Below, piece after piece: positions 9,842-19,123 of a DNA stretch of 64,000 nt. Origin of the DNA: Methanoregula sp. PtaB.Bin085 (GTDB lineage: Archaea > Halobacteriota > Methanomicrobia > Methanomicrobiales > Methanospirillaceae); contig NZ_MVQB01000043.1 in the NCBI RefSeq assembly GCF_002067035.1, positions 1 to 64,000 of the forward strand, read 5' to 3'. Position numbers and translations under genes: made by a program. The stretch's first letter is position 1. Each line of letters begins with the position of its first letter. Under the pieces are notes generated by a model, which had not been told where the DNA came from, did not search any database, and saw only the letters and a list, made by a program, of their open reading frames with translations.

Positions 9842-10375
9842 TCAGATCGGCTGGGCGCCCATGCCGGGCGGGATGATCTGGCGGATAAGGATCTCCGGGA
9901 CCTGCCGGGAGGTCATGACCCGCATGTCAAAGAGTGCGTTGCTGCCGGAAGACCCGATGTATTTCAGCACGATCTGGAAATCCGTGTCGATGACCGGCAT
10001 GCCGAGTGCGGAGATGCGGGCATAGCGCGCACTGATAGTCCGCTCCTGGCCGACCGCGAGGCGTTCCTTGACGCCGTCAACAGAGGTATCGACCTCGTTG
10101 CCCATGGTCAGGACGAGGATCTTGCTGCTCCCGATGGAGATCGGCTGGCTGTCGGGAATCGAGACCCGGTACGTGGTGGTGTACGGGAACGAGTTCCCGG
10201 TCGGTGTGTCGAGGACGGCGACCGAGAGGGTCAGGACCGCGATGACACTAACGATGACCACAATAGCGATCAGCCAGAGCAGGATCCGGGTGCCGAGGCT
10301 CCATCCCTGCTTCTCCTTGATCACCACAGTCTGCTGGACAGGCTGGGTTGTTGGTTGGGGTGAATCATTCGCCAT
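9842..10375 (-). CDS. Membrane-anchored hypothetical protein
   Basis: 177 residues. A short Gln/Pro/Thr-rich cytoplasmic stretch is followed by one strong membrane helix (about 28-52, TRILLWLIAIVVIVSVIAVL). An extracytoplasmic domain of about 125 residues then looks all-beta (FPYTTTYRVSIPDSQPISI, KILVLTMGNEVD). The layout is that of a signal-anchored surface protein. I do not recognise the family. A TATA-like element (ATATATT, about 10408-10416 on the minus strand) lies about 35 bases before the ATG, so the leader is very short. The 285-bp spacer towards the beta-propeller gene holds only the terminator noted there and no gene I can support. Confidence 0.6.
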   Translation of the reverse strand: MANDSPQPTTQPVQQTVVIKEKQGWSLGTRILLWLIAIVVIVSVIAVLTLSVAVLDTPTGNSFPYTTTYRVSIPDSQPISIGSSKILVLTMGNEVDTSVDGVKERLAVGQERTISARYARISALGMPVIDTDFQIVLKYIGSSGSNALFDMRVMTSRQVPEILIRQIIPPGMGAQPI

Positions 10376-10644
10376 AGTAGTATTCCATGGGAAGGTGGGG
10401 GCGATGATAATATATTGGTTGTGGAATGATTTCAGAAATTACGCACGGAACGATCCATCCGGAAGGGTGCCCAAAGCATGCCGATGGATTCGAAAGATTC
10501 ATTATACTCCTGATGCCGATGCAGGTTGGATGGGACGCAGGCCGCCACAGGCAGGCCGGTAAATCCTGCGGCGAAAAACCCTGAGGTTCCCTGAAAACAC
10601 TCCCCCAGGACGAGGGATGTTGGATTCCCGAGACCTCCGCCAGA

Positions 10645-11973
10645 TCAGGTAAAGCGATACTTTCCCTTCGGTACGCGGATCTCGAAGCGTGCACCACTCC
10701 CCAGCGTGCCGGTCTCTTTCATTGCAAGATCCGTGATGGAGAGGATCTCGCGGGACAGGAACAGTCCCAGGCCGGTATTCTTCCCGAACCCTTTCTCAAA
10801 GATACGCTCCTTCTCGGCATCCGGCACGCCGATGCCGTCGTCCCCGTACACAATCGAGAGCTCATCGTTCGGCTCCCGGACGAGCGAGAACGATATGCGC
10901 CGGACACGTTCGCCATGCCGCCGGGAATTGTCGATGAGGTTCTCGAACACCTTATCCAGCATGGGATCGGCATAGACCTCGACCGCGTCCAGCGCCGGTG
11001 ACGCATCGATAACGATATCGGGTACTGCCGGGACCAGCGCCCGTACCCGCGCCCCGATGTTCTGCCACACGGGCGTATGGGCGCCGATCCCCTCGTAATT
11101 CCCGACAAACTCGATCTGTCGCTGGATATTCTGTGCTGCGGTCTCCTCCTGCCCAATGAACTGCAGCATGGCGGGATCGGCGGTCTTCAGCCTCGCAAGC
11201 CCGGCTGCGGTGCGGAGCACCGTAACCTGGTTGAGGATGTCGTGGCGGGTGACCCCGAGAAGGAGGCTGAGTTTCCGGTTCACCAGGGAGAGGGCGTTCC
11301 GTGCCTCACGGTGATCGGTGATGTCGACCACCGTGCATATGATCTCGTCCTGGTCCGTCTTCACAGAAGAGACAAGCACCCACCGGATGGTGCCGTCCCG
11401 GGCAAGAAGACACAACTCGCCATCCACGACAACCTGCCGGCCATGGAGGCGGGAAAGGAACGACGCCCGTTCTGCGGGATCCGGGATGATGTCGGCAAGC
11501 GTCATTGTCTTCAAGATTTCAGGATCGTACCCGATCATCCGGGCGAACTTCGGGTTGGTATCCGATATCTTTCCCGATTCCTCGTTGAAACTGAACGCTC
11601 CTGCCTGGGAATTGTAGTACAGGTCGCATTTCCTCTGTTCCGCCCGGTAATATTCCTGGGAATAGACCGAGATCAGGACACCGAGCGAGACAAAGATGTA
11701 GAACTGGATCGTTGCAACGGTAAAAATGCGTGCATCCGCCGGTGCCCAGAACCAGGCCAGCATGAAGTACAGCCACCCGATGAAGACTGTCCCGTAAATC
11801 CCGACTTTCGGGCGGGAGAACGCAATCAGGACAATAGGGACAAGATAGAAGTACGGGAAGACATCGTACACCCCGTTTGTGAGACATTCGCGGGTGATCA
11901 CGATGGCAGCAGCGACACTCGCAACGGTGCATACGTCGAACAGGACCTGCTTTCTGCGGGACATCTGCTGCAT
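10645..11973 (-). CDS. PAS sensor histidine kinase with N-terminal membrane domain
   Basis: 442 residues from the chosen start. Four hydrophobic segments (about 12-110) with short loops form a membrane sensor that includes YFYLVPIVLIAFSRPK, as in 4TM MASE-like sensors. One PAS domain follows (about 135-255, ending VVDITDHREARNAL). The phosphoacceptor box is VTRHDILNQVTVL with His244, and the ATPase domain shows NSRRHG, YGDDGIGVP and KNTGLGLFLSRE. It is the same kinase subtype as the one at 1.2 kb. The frame is open 45 codons further upstream, but a TATA-like TTTATTAAA (about 12003-12012) places transcription start only a few bases before the ATG at 11973, so that start is preferred. No receiver partner lies adjacent. 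Confidence 0.85.
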   Translation of the reverse strand: MQQMSRRKQVLFDVCTVASVAAAIVITRECLTNGVYDVFPYFYLVPIVLIAFSRPKVGIYGTVFIGWLYFMLAWFWAPADARIFTVATIQFYIFVSLGVLISVYSQEYYRAEQRKCDLYYNSQAGAFSFNEESGKISDTNPKFARMIGYDPEILKTMTLADIIPDPAERASFLSRLHGRQVVVDGELCLLARDGTIRWVLVSSVKTDQDEIICTVVDITDHREARNALSLVNRKLSLLLGVTRHDILNQVTVLRTAAGLARLKTADPAMLQFIGQEETAAQNIQRQIEFVGNYEGIGAHTPVWQNIGARVRALVPAVPDIVIDASPALDAVEVYADPMLDKVFENLIDNSRRHGERVRRISFSLVREPNDELSIVYGDDGIGVPDAEKERIFEKGFGKNTGLGLFLSREILSITDLAMKETGTLGSGARFEIRVPKGKYRFT

Positions 11974-12151
11974 GGAGGTTCTTACATCATAGTATTTGCT
12001 CGGTTTAATAAAGATACCCCCATTTTTCAGGCAGTCCCCGTCATGCCGTTTTCCGCTGAATAGAATCTGAAAGTGAAAGACAGCCGGTTCCAGCGGAAGC
12101 TCAGGCACAATAACATCATTACCTCCCGCCGCACATTGTTATAGGATTCTG

Positions 12152-13444
12152 ATGCGCATTCCCATCAACGAAGTAACGCCGGCAATCCCGTCTGCGGAGG
12201 TCTGCGGCTGGGTCCACGAGGTCCGTGATCTCGGCGGCCTCGCCTTCCTGCTCGTCCGCGACCGGACCGGCATCATCCAGGTCACCATCCCCAAGAAGAA
12301 GGTACCCGAACCGGTCCTTGCCGCCCTGAAGTCCGTCTCCCGCGAGTCCGTAGTCCGGGTCACCGGCGCGGTCAAGGCCATGGAGAAGGCTCCCGGTGGC
12401 CGCGAGCTCGTGCCCGAATCCCTTGTGATCGTCAGCCTTGCCGAAACCCCGCTGCCGCTCGACGTTTCCGAGAAGGTCCCTGCGGAACTCGACACCCGGC
12501 TCGATGCCCGCTTCCTGGATGTCCGCAGGCCCCGGGTCGCAGCGGTCTTCGAGATCCGGTCCGCAGCAATGCACGCCATCCACCAGTACTTCCACCACGA
12601 GGGTTTCACCGCCATCACCACGCCAAAGATCGTGGCGGCGGCGACCGAGGGCGGCACCGAGCTCTTCCCCATCGCGTACTTTGACAAGGAGGCCTTCCTC
12701 AACCAGAGCCCGCAGCTCTACAAGCAGATGATGATGGCTGCCGGATGCGAGAAGGTGTACGAGATCGGCCCGATCTTCCGGGCGGAGGAGCACAACACAA
12801 CAAAGCACCTGAACGAGGCGACGAGCATTGACATCGAGGTTTCGTTTGCCGACCACACCGACGTGATGCGCATCCTCGAAGAGATAATCGTCAAGGCCTA
12901 CGCGTACGTGTACCGCTCCTGCCCTGATCAGCTCGCGAACCTGGAGATCGCCGACTTCGCCGTGCCGAAAGCCCCGTTCCCCCGCCTTCCCTATGCGGAA
13001 GCAATCGAGATCGCGAAGAAGGGGATCGACGAACCGATCAAGTACGGCGACGACATCTCCCCGGCAGCCGAGCGGGCGATCGGGGCCGAGATGGGCGGCC
13101 ACTACTTTATCGTGGACTGGCCCTCCGAGATCCGGCCGTACTACGCAATGCATTACGAGAACGATCCCTCCATCTGCAAGGCATTCGACCTGATGCACCC
13201 GCGGATGGAGCTCTCGAGCGGGGCCCAGCGGGAGCACCGGTACGACAAACTCGTGCAGCAGATCAGCCAGAAGGGGCTCAACCCCGAGTCCTTCGAGTTC
13301 TACCTCAGGCCGTTCCGGTACGGCATGCCGCCGCATGCGGGCTGGGGCCTCGGCGCCGAGCGCCTCGTGATGACAATGCTCGGCCTTTCCAATGTCCGCG
13401 AAGCCGTCCTCTTCCCCCGCGACATGCACCGGCTCGTGCCGTGA
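12152..13444 (+). CDS. aspS: Aspartyl-tRNA synthetase, archaeal type
   Basis: 430 residues, the normal length for archaeal AspRS. It charges tRNA-Asp with aspartate for translation in the cytoplasm. The N-terminal OB-fold anticodon-binding domain (about 1-105) is seen in [24 protein letters not shown]. The class II catalytic core carries motif 2 ([18 protein letters not shown]) and motif 3 ([16 protein letters not shown]) intact, plus the aspartate-binding stretch QLYKQMMM. Whether it also charges tRNA-Asn cannot be read here, because that depends on whether the genome has an AsnRS. It is a single-gene unit followed by a terminator-like region. Confidence 0.96.
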   Translation: MRIPINEVTPAIPSAEVCGWVHEVRDLGGLAFLLVRDRTGIIQVTIPKKKVPEPVLAALKSVSRESVVRVTGAVKAMEKAPGGRELVPESLVIVSLAETPLPLDVSEKVPAELDTRLDARFLDVRRPRVAAVFEIRSAAMHAIHQYFHHEGFTAITTPKIVAAATEGGTELFPIAYFDKEAFLNQSPQLYKQMMMAAGCEKVYEIGPIFRAEEHNTTKHLNEATSIDIEVSFADHTDVMRILEEIIVKAYAYVYRSCPDQLANLEIADFAVPKAPFPRLPYAEAIEIAKKGIDEPIKYGDDISPAAERAIGAEMGGHYFIVDWPSEIRPYYAMHYENDPSICKAFDLMHPRMELSSGAQREHRYDKLVQQISQKGLNPESFEFYLRPFRYGMPPHAGWGLGAERLVMTMLGLSNVREAVLFPRDMHRLVP

Positions 13445-13486
13445 TTTCAGGGAATCCAATTTTTCGATGTAGTTGTGAAGAGAACG

Positions 13487-13536
13487 ATCGCCCCCTTGCG
13501 CCAGCCCTGCTCCCGTTGGGGGCGGGGGCGCTTAGG
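13487..13536. repeat. Dispersed intergenic repeat, short copy
   Basis: The stretch beginning ATCGCCCCCTTGCGCCAGCC and ending with a GGGGGCGGGGGCG tract and CTTAGG matches, in inverted orientation and with an internal deletion, the ends of the element at 33309-33409. This pairing was found by eye. The element is not coding here. Confidence 0.5.
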
Positions 13537-13550
13537 ATTCCGCAGCATTA

Positions 13551-13580
13551 CCTGTACAGGAATTTTTCCACGTTTTTTTT
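13551..13580 (+). terminator. Palindrome plus T-tract after aspS
   Basis: The perfect 10-bp palindrome CCTGTACAGG (13551-13560) is followed by T5 and then T8 (13573-13580). This is the best termination signal in the 335-bp spacer between aspS and metE. The spacer also holds a hairpin (GGACTGCC 13623-13630 with GGCAGTCC 13641-13648) but no credible gene. Confidence 0.45.
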
Positions 13581-13765
13581 AGTATCGTGGTCATTGGTCT
13601 CTTCCGGAACCGCCCGCCCGGAGGACTGCCTGCCTGTGGCGGCAGTCCGTAGGAGTGGGGGGATTGGGGGGAGTTGGTTCACAAGCGGGTTATCGTTGGT
13701 AATTTCCTTTGATTTTCCCCCCACCACGAACTATTTCTCGTAAGGAGTCAACCCAATAACCAATC

Positions 13766-13779
13766 AGTGTCCGGACACT
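13766..13779. promoter_or_regulatory. Perfect palindrome abutting the metE start codon (candidate operator)
   Basis: AGTGTCCGGACACT is a perfect 14-bp palindrome whose last base is directly followed by the ATG of the methionine synthase gene. Its position around the expected transcription or translation start fits a repressor site. The regulator is not identified. Confidence 0.5.
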
Positions 13780-14685
13780 ATGACGAAGGCATATTTTATC
13801 AATAAAGTACTGGCGACCACGGTTGTCGGCAGTTACCCGGTGGTGAAAGGCGGCGGTCTCATGAGCTTCCTCGATCCGCTCCGCCCCGCGGTTGAGACCG
13901 CGATCGGCGACCAGCTTGCTGCCGGGATCGATATCATCTCGGACGGGCAGGTCCGCGGGGATATGATCGGGGCGTTCGTATCCCACCTTCCGGGTATCCG
14001 CGAGCAGGAGGTCATCGGCAAGGTCCAGCCGGCGAATGGCGGGATCACGGTTGCCGATACGAAGCTTGCCATCAGCAGGGCTCCGAAGGTGAAGGGAATC
14101 ATCACCGGCCCGACAACGCTCGCCCACGGCCTTCACATCGCTACGCCGATGTACCGCGGCAAGGAAGATCTTGTACCTGACCTGGCTGCCGCTCTGCTCG
14201 TGGAAGCCCGGGCACTCGAGGCAGCGGGAGTGGCTCTCATCCAGATCGATGAGCCCATCCTCTCCACCGGCATCGCCGACCTGGCCGTGGCGCGGCAGGC
14301 GGTAGATACCATCACCGCAGGCCTCCATACCCCCGTCTGCATGCATGTATGCGGCAGCCTCGGCAACGTCATCGACGAGATTTTGAAGTTCAATGTGCAT
14401 GTCTTCGACTTCGAGTTCGCGAACAACCCGGCGAACCTCGACCTCCTCTCCCGCCGTGACCTGGGCGGCCGCATGCTCGGGTACGGCTGCGTGGATAACA
14501 CATCGGACCGCATAGACAGCGTCGCCGAGATCAAAAAGCGGATCGAGAAGGGCGTGGAGATCTTCGACCCGAAGATCCTGCTCATCGACCCTGACTGCGG
14601 CCTGCGGATGCGGACCCGCGAGTCGGCCTATGCCAAGCTGAAGTACATGTGCGACGCGGCAAAGGAAGTGCGGCTCGCGCTGTAA
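13780..14685 (+). CDS. metE: Core-type methionine synthase (short MetE)
   Basis: 301 residues, which corresponds only to the C-terminal catalytic barrel of cobalamin-independent methionine synthase. Motifs in order: TTVVGSYP near the start, DIISDGQVRGDMI, QIDEPILS (acidic ligand region), CMHVCGS (zinc ligands His189 and Cys191) and DPDCGLRMR (third zinc ligand Cys273). Short archaeal core enzymes transfer a methyl group to homocysteine and are thought to take it from a corrinoid or methylcobalamin rather than from methyl-folate, because the folate-binding N-terminal half is missing. The gene is alone, with a 14-bp palindrome against its start codon that suggests dedicated control. Confidence 0.88.
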   Translation: MTKAYFINKVLATTVVGSYPVVKGGGLMSFLDPLRPAVETAIGDQLAAGIDIISDGQVRGDMIGAFVSHLPGIREQEVIGKVQPANGGITVADTKLAISRAPKVKGIITGPTTLAHGLHIATPMYRGKEDLVPDLAAALLVEARALEAAGVALIQIDEPILSTGIADLAVARQAVDTITAGLHTPVCMHVCGSLGNVIDEILKFNVHVFDFEFANNPANLDLLSRRDLGGRMLGYGCVDNTSDRIDSVAEIKKRIEKGVEIFDPKILLIDPDCGLRMRTRESAYAKLKYMCDAAKEVRLAL

Positions 14686-14786
14686 TATTTCCTCCTTTTC
14701 CTCTTCATCAGCCTTTGGCATGGCAATAAGCGCAGATCAACAGCTTATTGATTCATCACGGAACCAATAGTATTCAGCGATACACA

Positions 14787-15530
14787 ATGCCCAAGACCTG
14801 TCCCTCCTGCGGGTACCGCGAGCCCGATCCGCAGGCCATGTACTGTAACAAGTGCGGGTATCCCTTCCCTGCACAACAGCCCCGGCAGGTGCCACCGCAG
14901 CCAGTACGGCAGGCCGCATCGGCACCCGCCGCCCGCCCTGCACCCCGAACCGCGAAACGGCCGGCCCGGAAAAAAGCCCGCGGGGGTTTTCTCGATTTTT
15001 CCTCCCTCATCACGGAGAACCACCTGAAGCTGATCTACATTCTCGGTGCGGCCCTGATCGTGCTCGTCTCGGTCATGGGGATTGCCGGGATGTTCAAGAA
15101 ACCGGGAACATCGGACAAGGAGGAGAAGACCGCCAATGCAACCCTCATCGACACGAAAGCGATGGCCGAGTACCCGGCGGGCTCCCCGGTCTTCTGGGTT
15201 GGTTTCCTTGTTGTGGGGAGTGTCCTGTGGCGGATGTTCTGCGAGCTCTTCGCGCTGCTGTACCGGCTGCACGGCGGTGCCGGTTCGGACGAGGACGAGG
15301 ATGAAGGGTATGACGATGATGATGAGGGGTACGCGGACGTCCACGCTGCCGCCCCGGGCGGGGCCGGATCCGGCCAGATGGTCGAATGCCCCAAGTGCCA
15401 CAAAATCGTCCCCGTTGAAGACCTGCGGGAGTGCGAGCACTGCGGGGTGCAGGGGTGCACGAACTGCATCCGGCTGATGGGGCTCCTCAAAAAGAAGCTG
15501 ACCTGCCGGGAGTGTTTCGAGGGGAACTGA
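14787..15530 (+). CDS. Zinc-ribbon membrane protein
   Basis: 247 residues from the ATG at 14787; the frame is open 13 codons upstream, but MPKTCPSCGY is a normal zinc-ribbon beginning. The N-terminal ribbon has two CxxC knuckles (CPSCGY, CNKCGY). A basic, Pro/Ala-rich linker leads to a membrane helix (about 86-106, HLKLIYILGAALIVLVSVMG) and a second one (about 137-160). An acidic cytoplasmic patch (DEDEDEGYDDDDEGY) follows, and then a second cysteine-rich module with CPKC, CEHC, CTNC and CREC in the last 50 residues. The family is not recognised. It runs with the next gene, which starts 9 bases later. Confidence 0.65.
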   Translation: MPKTCPSCGYREPDPQAMYCNKCGYPFPAQQPRQVPPQPVRQAASAPAARPAPRTAKRPARKKARGGFLDFSSLITENHLKLIYILGAALIVLVSVMGIAGMFKKPGTSDKEEKTANATLIDTKAMAEYPAGSPVFWVGFLVVGSVLWRMFCELFALLYRLHGGAGSDEDEDEGYDDDDEGYADVHAAAPGGAGSGQMVECPKCHKIVPVEDLRECEHCGVQGCTNCIRLMGLLKKKLTCRECFEGN

Positions 15531-15539
15531 CCGGCCGAT

Positions 15540-16292
15540 ATGAGAGGGCACTTCATCCTTTTCATCGCGATCATCTTTATGAGCACCCAGGGTGCTGCAG
15601 GTTTCACAGTCTCCTGGTTCGCTGTCGTCCCGCCTGGTGATCTCGAGGACCGCACCATGGTCACCATAACGTGCGAAATCCCGCGAACCGGCATCCTGCT
15701 CTACGACCAGCTGGTGATCGTGACCGATCTCGATTCTCCGGTCTGGGAGCCCGTGGTCATCGTGCATGACCGGGAGACACCGGTCACACCCGCATCCCAA
15801 GACGGGAACCGGCTCGTCCTCAACGGGGCGGCGTTCAATTACCCGGAGCCGGTCCCGGCGAAACTCCGGCTGATCGTCAAGGGATGGGTGCCCGCCAACC
15901 ACACGGCAAACCAGACGCTGCTGGACATCCGGCAGATCGATTCGGGCGGGATTCCGTATGCCTGGCCGTCGGGAAATTTTACCCTGCCGATGCCCGGGTT
16001 ACCTACAGGAACTGTCCCGGTGCTTCCCGCGACAACGATCCCGATACCGGAAGAAACCCTCACCCCGTACACGATGCCAGCGATACAGCTGCCGTCCCCG
16101 GCAGAATCTTTGCCGGCAGCAGCCGGTACGAACCCTGAGAAAACCCGGGTTCTTCCCACACCATTGCCAGACACAAGACCGAAAAAAACTGCGTCAGCCG
16201 GGCCGCTGGTTGTTCTCGCGGCGGTGGGGATCGCCGCATTGTTCACAGGAAAATGTTCCGGCAGATACGCTGAGTCAGGAAAAACTGTCTGA
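15540..16292 (+). CDS. Secreted / membrane-anchored surface protein
   Basis: 250 residues with an N-terminal signal segment (GHFILFIAIIFMSTQGAAG) and a C-terminal hydrophobic segment (about 219-236, GPLVVLAAVGIAALF) followed by a short tail. This is the usual form of a surface protein anchored at its C-terminus. Between them lies a beta-rich domain (about 25-135) and a Pro/Thr-rich stalk (about 150-215), which is probably glycosylated. It starts 9 bases after the zinc-ribbon gene, so the two form a likely operon. I do not recognise the domain. Confidence 0.6.
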   Translation: MRGHFILFIAIIFMSTQGAAGFTVSWFAVVPPGDLEDRTMVTITCEIPRTGILLYDQLVIVTDLDSPVWEPVVIVHDRETPVTPASQDGNRLVLNGAAFNYPEPVPAKLRLIVKGWVPANHTANQTLLDIRQIDSGGIPYAWPSGNFTLPMPGLPTGTVPVLPATTIPIPEETLTPYTMPAIQLPSPAESLPAAAGTNPEKTRVLPTPLPDTRPKKTASAGPLVVLAAVGIAALFTGKCSGRYAESGKTV

Positions 16293-16334
16293 AAAAAATA
16301 TGAAAATTTTAAACGGGGAGGTTCTGCCCGCGGT

Positions 16335-16781
16335 TCATTTGCCCATCGACGGGGTCACCGATCCGTCCAGCACCCGGCGGACACCTTCATTGGATCCGCG
16401 CCGGTGGATGGAATCGGAGTAGGGATTGTAGATCCATTCCTTGGCGTATGCATACGGGTCAGCAGCCGTGCCGGCCTCCAGATTCTTCACTGCACGGCTC
16501 TCGACCGTGACGAAGTAGGAATACTTCTCCATGTCGTTGGCTTTCCACGTGATGTTCTTGTCGCCGTTGACATAGCCGTCAGCACCAAAGATCAGCCCGT
16601 TCTCCCACGAGCCGATGATCGGGTCCATGCCGGCCAGCGGGCGCGTCACTGTCGGCTCGGGAGTCGGTGTCGGCGGTATCGTCATGGTCGGCTCGGGAGT
16701 GGCGACCGGCTGCTGTGTTGTCGTGCACCCGGCAGATACCAGGACGAGTGCAAGCAGGAGAATAACAATACAGTACCTCAT
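16335..16781 (-). CDS. Small lipoprotein
   Basis: 148 residues from the ATG at 16781, which is preceded by a clear GGGGAG ribosome site; the longer open frame adds 29 unlikely residues. Residues 1-19 (MRYCIVILLLALVLVSAGC) are a lipoprotein signal with Cys19 as the anchor. A short Pro/Thr linker (TPEPTMTIPPTPTPEPT) precedes a compact domain of about 95 residues containing DPIIGSWENGLIFGADGY and a later KEWIYNPYSDSIHRRGS. Similar small lipoproteins are common in Methanoregula-type genomes. Function unknown. Confidence 0.65.
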   Translation of the reverse strand: MRYCIVILLLALVLVSAGCTTTQQPVATPEPTMTIPPTPTPEPTVTRPLAGMDPIIGSWENGLIFGADGYVNGDKNITWKANDMEKYSYFVTVESRAVKNLEAGTAADPYAYAKEWIYNPYSDSIHRRGSNEGVRRVLDGSVTPSMGK

Positions 16782-16886
16782 ACACTCCCCTTTATTCTGA
16801 AGCCCTAAAAATATTGCTAAATTTTTCGGATCTGTGGGTGCATCAGCCAGAAGAAACCTGCACCACACGGCCTTTTCAGGAATACG

Positions 16887-18287
16887 TCATGCAAACGAGA
16901 ACGTTTCCGGAACCAGCGTCTGCAAATCCACCGCAACCGCGAGCGCCGGTGTCGGGTTCACATTCATCTGCTTCTGGAACTTGGTCTGGGACTGCCACGT
17001 GCCGGCATTGATCCCGAGCACGCCGCGGTACTGGGTGATGCCCTTGATGTGGACGTGGCCGGTGTGCAGGATCTCGGGCAGCGGGTCGATGATGAGCCGG
17101 TCGGTCCGGCCCGCCGCGATCGGCGTACGGCGGCCGTAGGCCGGCGCGAGGTGCCTGCGGATGAGCATCTCCTCCATCATGAGGCCGGAATGCTCGTACG
17201 AGGCGCCGGGGATGAGCCCGATCATGTCATCGATGGACCTGCCGTGGTACATCAGCACCCGCACACCCTGAAGCCGCACGAGCGCCGGGTTCTCCACGAG
17301 AACGCAGTTGTCCGGGAACTTCTTTGTGAACTGCTCCGGGAGCACCGGCTGGGGCTCGGCCCCGCGGACAACGTCGTGGTTGCCGGGCGAGATGATGATC
17401 TTCATGCGGGAGGGCAGGTCCTTCATCATGGCACCGAAAGCGTCGTACTGTTCATAAATATTCTTTATCCGGAGCTCGGCATCCTGCCCGGGGTAGATGC
17501 CGATCCCGTCCACGAGGTCGCCTGCGATCAGGAGGTAGGAGTAGTCGGAATCGGAGAGCCAGTCAGCGAATTTGTTCCAGCTCCCCTCGAGGAACGTGTC
17601 GCTGCCAACGTGGGTGTCGGAGATGAAGACGGCTTTCCCGGGATCAGTGCTCCTGAACGGGGCGTTGTCGATCCGGATATCGGGGCGGTACAGGAGCTCG
17701 GCAAAGAAGAGCTTGCCGTCCATGGAGAGCTTGCCTTTGACCCCAATCACTTCGTCGTGGATGATCCTCTCGGCATCGGAAAAGACCGGCCGGTCCTTGC
17801 GGAAGAGCACCGTGATGGTGCCGGTCGCGTCCTCGATCTCGGCGATGCGGTGGCCGTTCGTGGTCGTCTTCACGTCAACGACCATCCCGATGACCGTGCA
17901 CTCCTCCTGCCGGTAGCGGGTGCTCTTTGACAGCCCCTCGATGGGCATGGCGCCGACCCGGCCCCGGATCATCCCGCCGAGCTTCGCATACCGGTGGCGG
18001 AAGTAGTGGAGGTAGTCCTCCGTGCCGTTGACAGCCCCGGATGTGCCGGCGGAGCCGGTCACGACCTCGACTGCGGGGTCCACGTGGAACCGCATGCCGT
18101 CCCGGACCGGCTTCACCCCGGGGATGTGCTTTGCGGAGACCACGATGGCGTCCTGCGGGACAGTGGCGATGATGCGGTCGATCATCGCATCCGGCTCGTC
18201 CTGCTCCAGGATGTGGCGCACGACCTCCGGGTGCACCTGGAGCTTTTTGTCGAGGAAGCGGTGAGCGATCTCCTGCGCATCAAGCAT
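16887..18287 (-). CDS. polB: DNA polymerase D small subunit (DP1, exonuclease)
   Basis: 466 residues from the ATG at 18287. The open frame runs another 152 codons upstream, but that part overlaps the opposite-strand lipoprotein gene and has no family character. DP1 is the proofreading 3'-5' exonuclease subunit of the archaeal replicative polymerase D. An OB-fold region (about 120-215, TVIGMVVDVKTTTNGHRIAE) precedes the calcineurin-like phosphoesterase core, whose metal motifs are all intact: DTHVGSD (about 224), AGDLVDG (about 257), SPGNHD (about 301) and HTGHVH (about 411). The large subunit DP2 is not in the window. Confidence 0.94.
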   Translation of the reverse strand: MLDAQEIAHRFLDKKLQVHPEVVRHILEQDEPDAMIDRIIATVPQDAIVVSAKHIPGVKPVRDGMRFHVDPAVEVVTGSAGTSGAVNGTEDYLHYFRHRYAKLGGMIRGRVGAMPIEGLSKSTRYRQEECTVIGMVVDVKTTTNGHRIAEIEDATGTITVLFRKDRPVFSDAERIIHDEVIGVKGKLSMDGKLFFAELLYRPDIRIDNAPFRSTDPGKAVFISDTHVGSDTFLEGSWNKFADWLSDSDYSYLLIAGDLVDGIGIYPGQDAELRIKNIYEQYDAFGAMMKDLPSRMKIIISPGNHDVVRGAEPQPVLPEQFTKKFPDNCVLVENPALVRLQGVRVLMYHGRSIDDMIGLIPGASYEHSGLMMEEMLIRRHLAPAYGRRTPIAAGRTDRLIIDPLPEILHTGHVHIKGITQYRGVLGINAGTWQSQTKFQKQMNVNPTPALAVAVDLQTLVPETFSFA

Positions 18288-18389
18288 ACCGGATTTTTGG
18301 CGCCGGAAGTAGATAGAGATGGTTGTTACGGCACCGGCAACGTGAGAGTACCGCGGCAGGCGATCGTTTCCTACAACCTTAATAATTTG

Positions 18390-18980
18390 ATGACCCAGAC
18401 CGGAATAAGCAAAAAAACCCGGCCTGCTCCTGTGCTGCGCCGCACTCGCAACCCTCGCCATCGTCTCGGCCTGCACAACACAGACAGCAGGAACCGATCT
18501 GGGAAACGGTTTTAAGGAATACAGGGATGTCCCGATGGGCATCAGTTTCGAGTATCCCGCCAGCTGGCATATGGAACGGGCAGCTTCCGCAGAATATGCA
18601 AGAACCGTGCAATACACCTTCATCCGTCCCGGCGGGAATTTCACGGCTGCGTTCCAGAGCGGCGACAACGCCGCCCTGAAACATTCCCCGGCAACCCTTG
18701 AAGCGTGGCGGGACCAGTATCTGGAGATGCTTCCCAACGCCACCTACCGCACGGACTACAGACTCGTGGCAAGCGAGCCTGCCACTCTGTCGGGATCGCC
18801 GGCCTGGCGGATCGAGTACACCGCCCTGATGAAGAACGGCCCCCGCATGCGGGGGGAGGTTTTCCTGATGATGAACGGGACGCGGGGCGCCATGATTGCG
18901 CTTGTCGGCAACGATGATGCCGACGGTGCCCTTTCCGACGGCCCGCGCATTTCGTCAGGTCAATCGAAATCGCGGGATAA
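18390..18980 (+). pseudogene. Lipoprotein gene with two compensating homopolymer frameshifts
   Basis: From ATG 18390 the frame reads MTQTGISKK and then meets A7 (18411-18417). Skipping one A continues as PGLLLCCAALATLAIVSAC, a textbook lipoprotein signal with lipobox Cys, and then about 150 residues of an envelope domain (ISFEYPASWHMERA to AMIALVGNDDADGALSDGP). At the CCC run (18942-18944) one extra C would restore the natural ending AHFVRSIEIAG and a TAA at 18978-18980. As written the gene is split into three frames. It is either a decayed gene, a phase-variable or slippery gene, or a product of assembly errors. Divergent from polB across about 100 bp. Confidence 0.7.
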
Positions 18981-19123
18981 TACCGGCCGGAACGGCCTTT
19001 TTTTGGAAGAATCTTCTTTCCCCAAAAATACTCGAAAAACACCCGGCCCGCATCTTCCGCAGCGGCAGATTCCCGTGCCATTCCAATAACGGCAAAAGTA
19101 TTCATATTTACAATGCTTACACT

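Noticed and set aside
18291-18743. N-terminal extension of the polymerase D small subunit
   Set aside because: The extra 152 residues are antisense to the divergent lipoprotein gene and show no similarity to the DP1 domain plan; MLDAQEIAHRF is a natural start.
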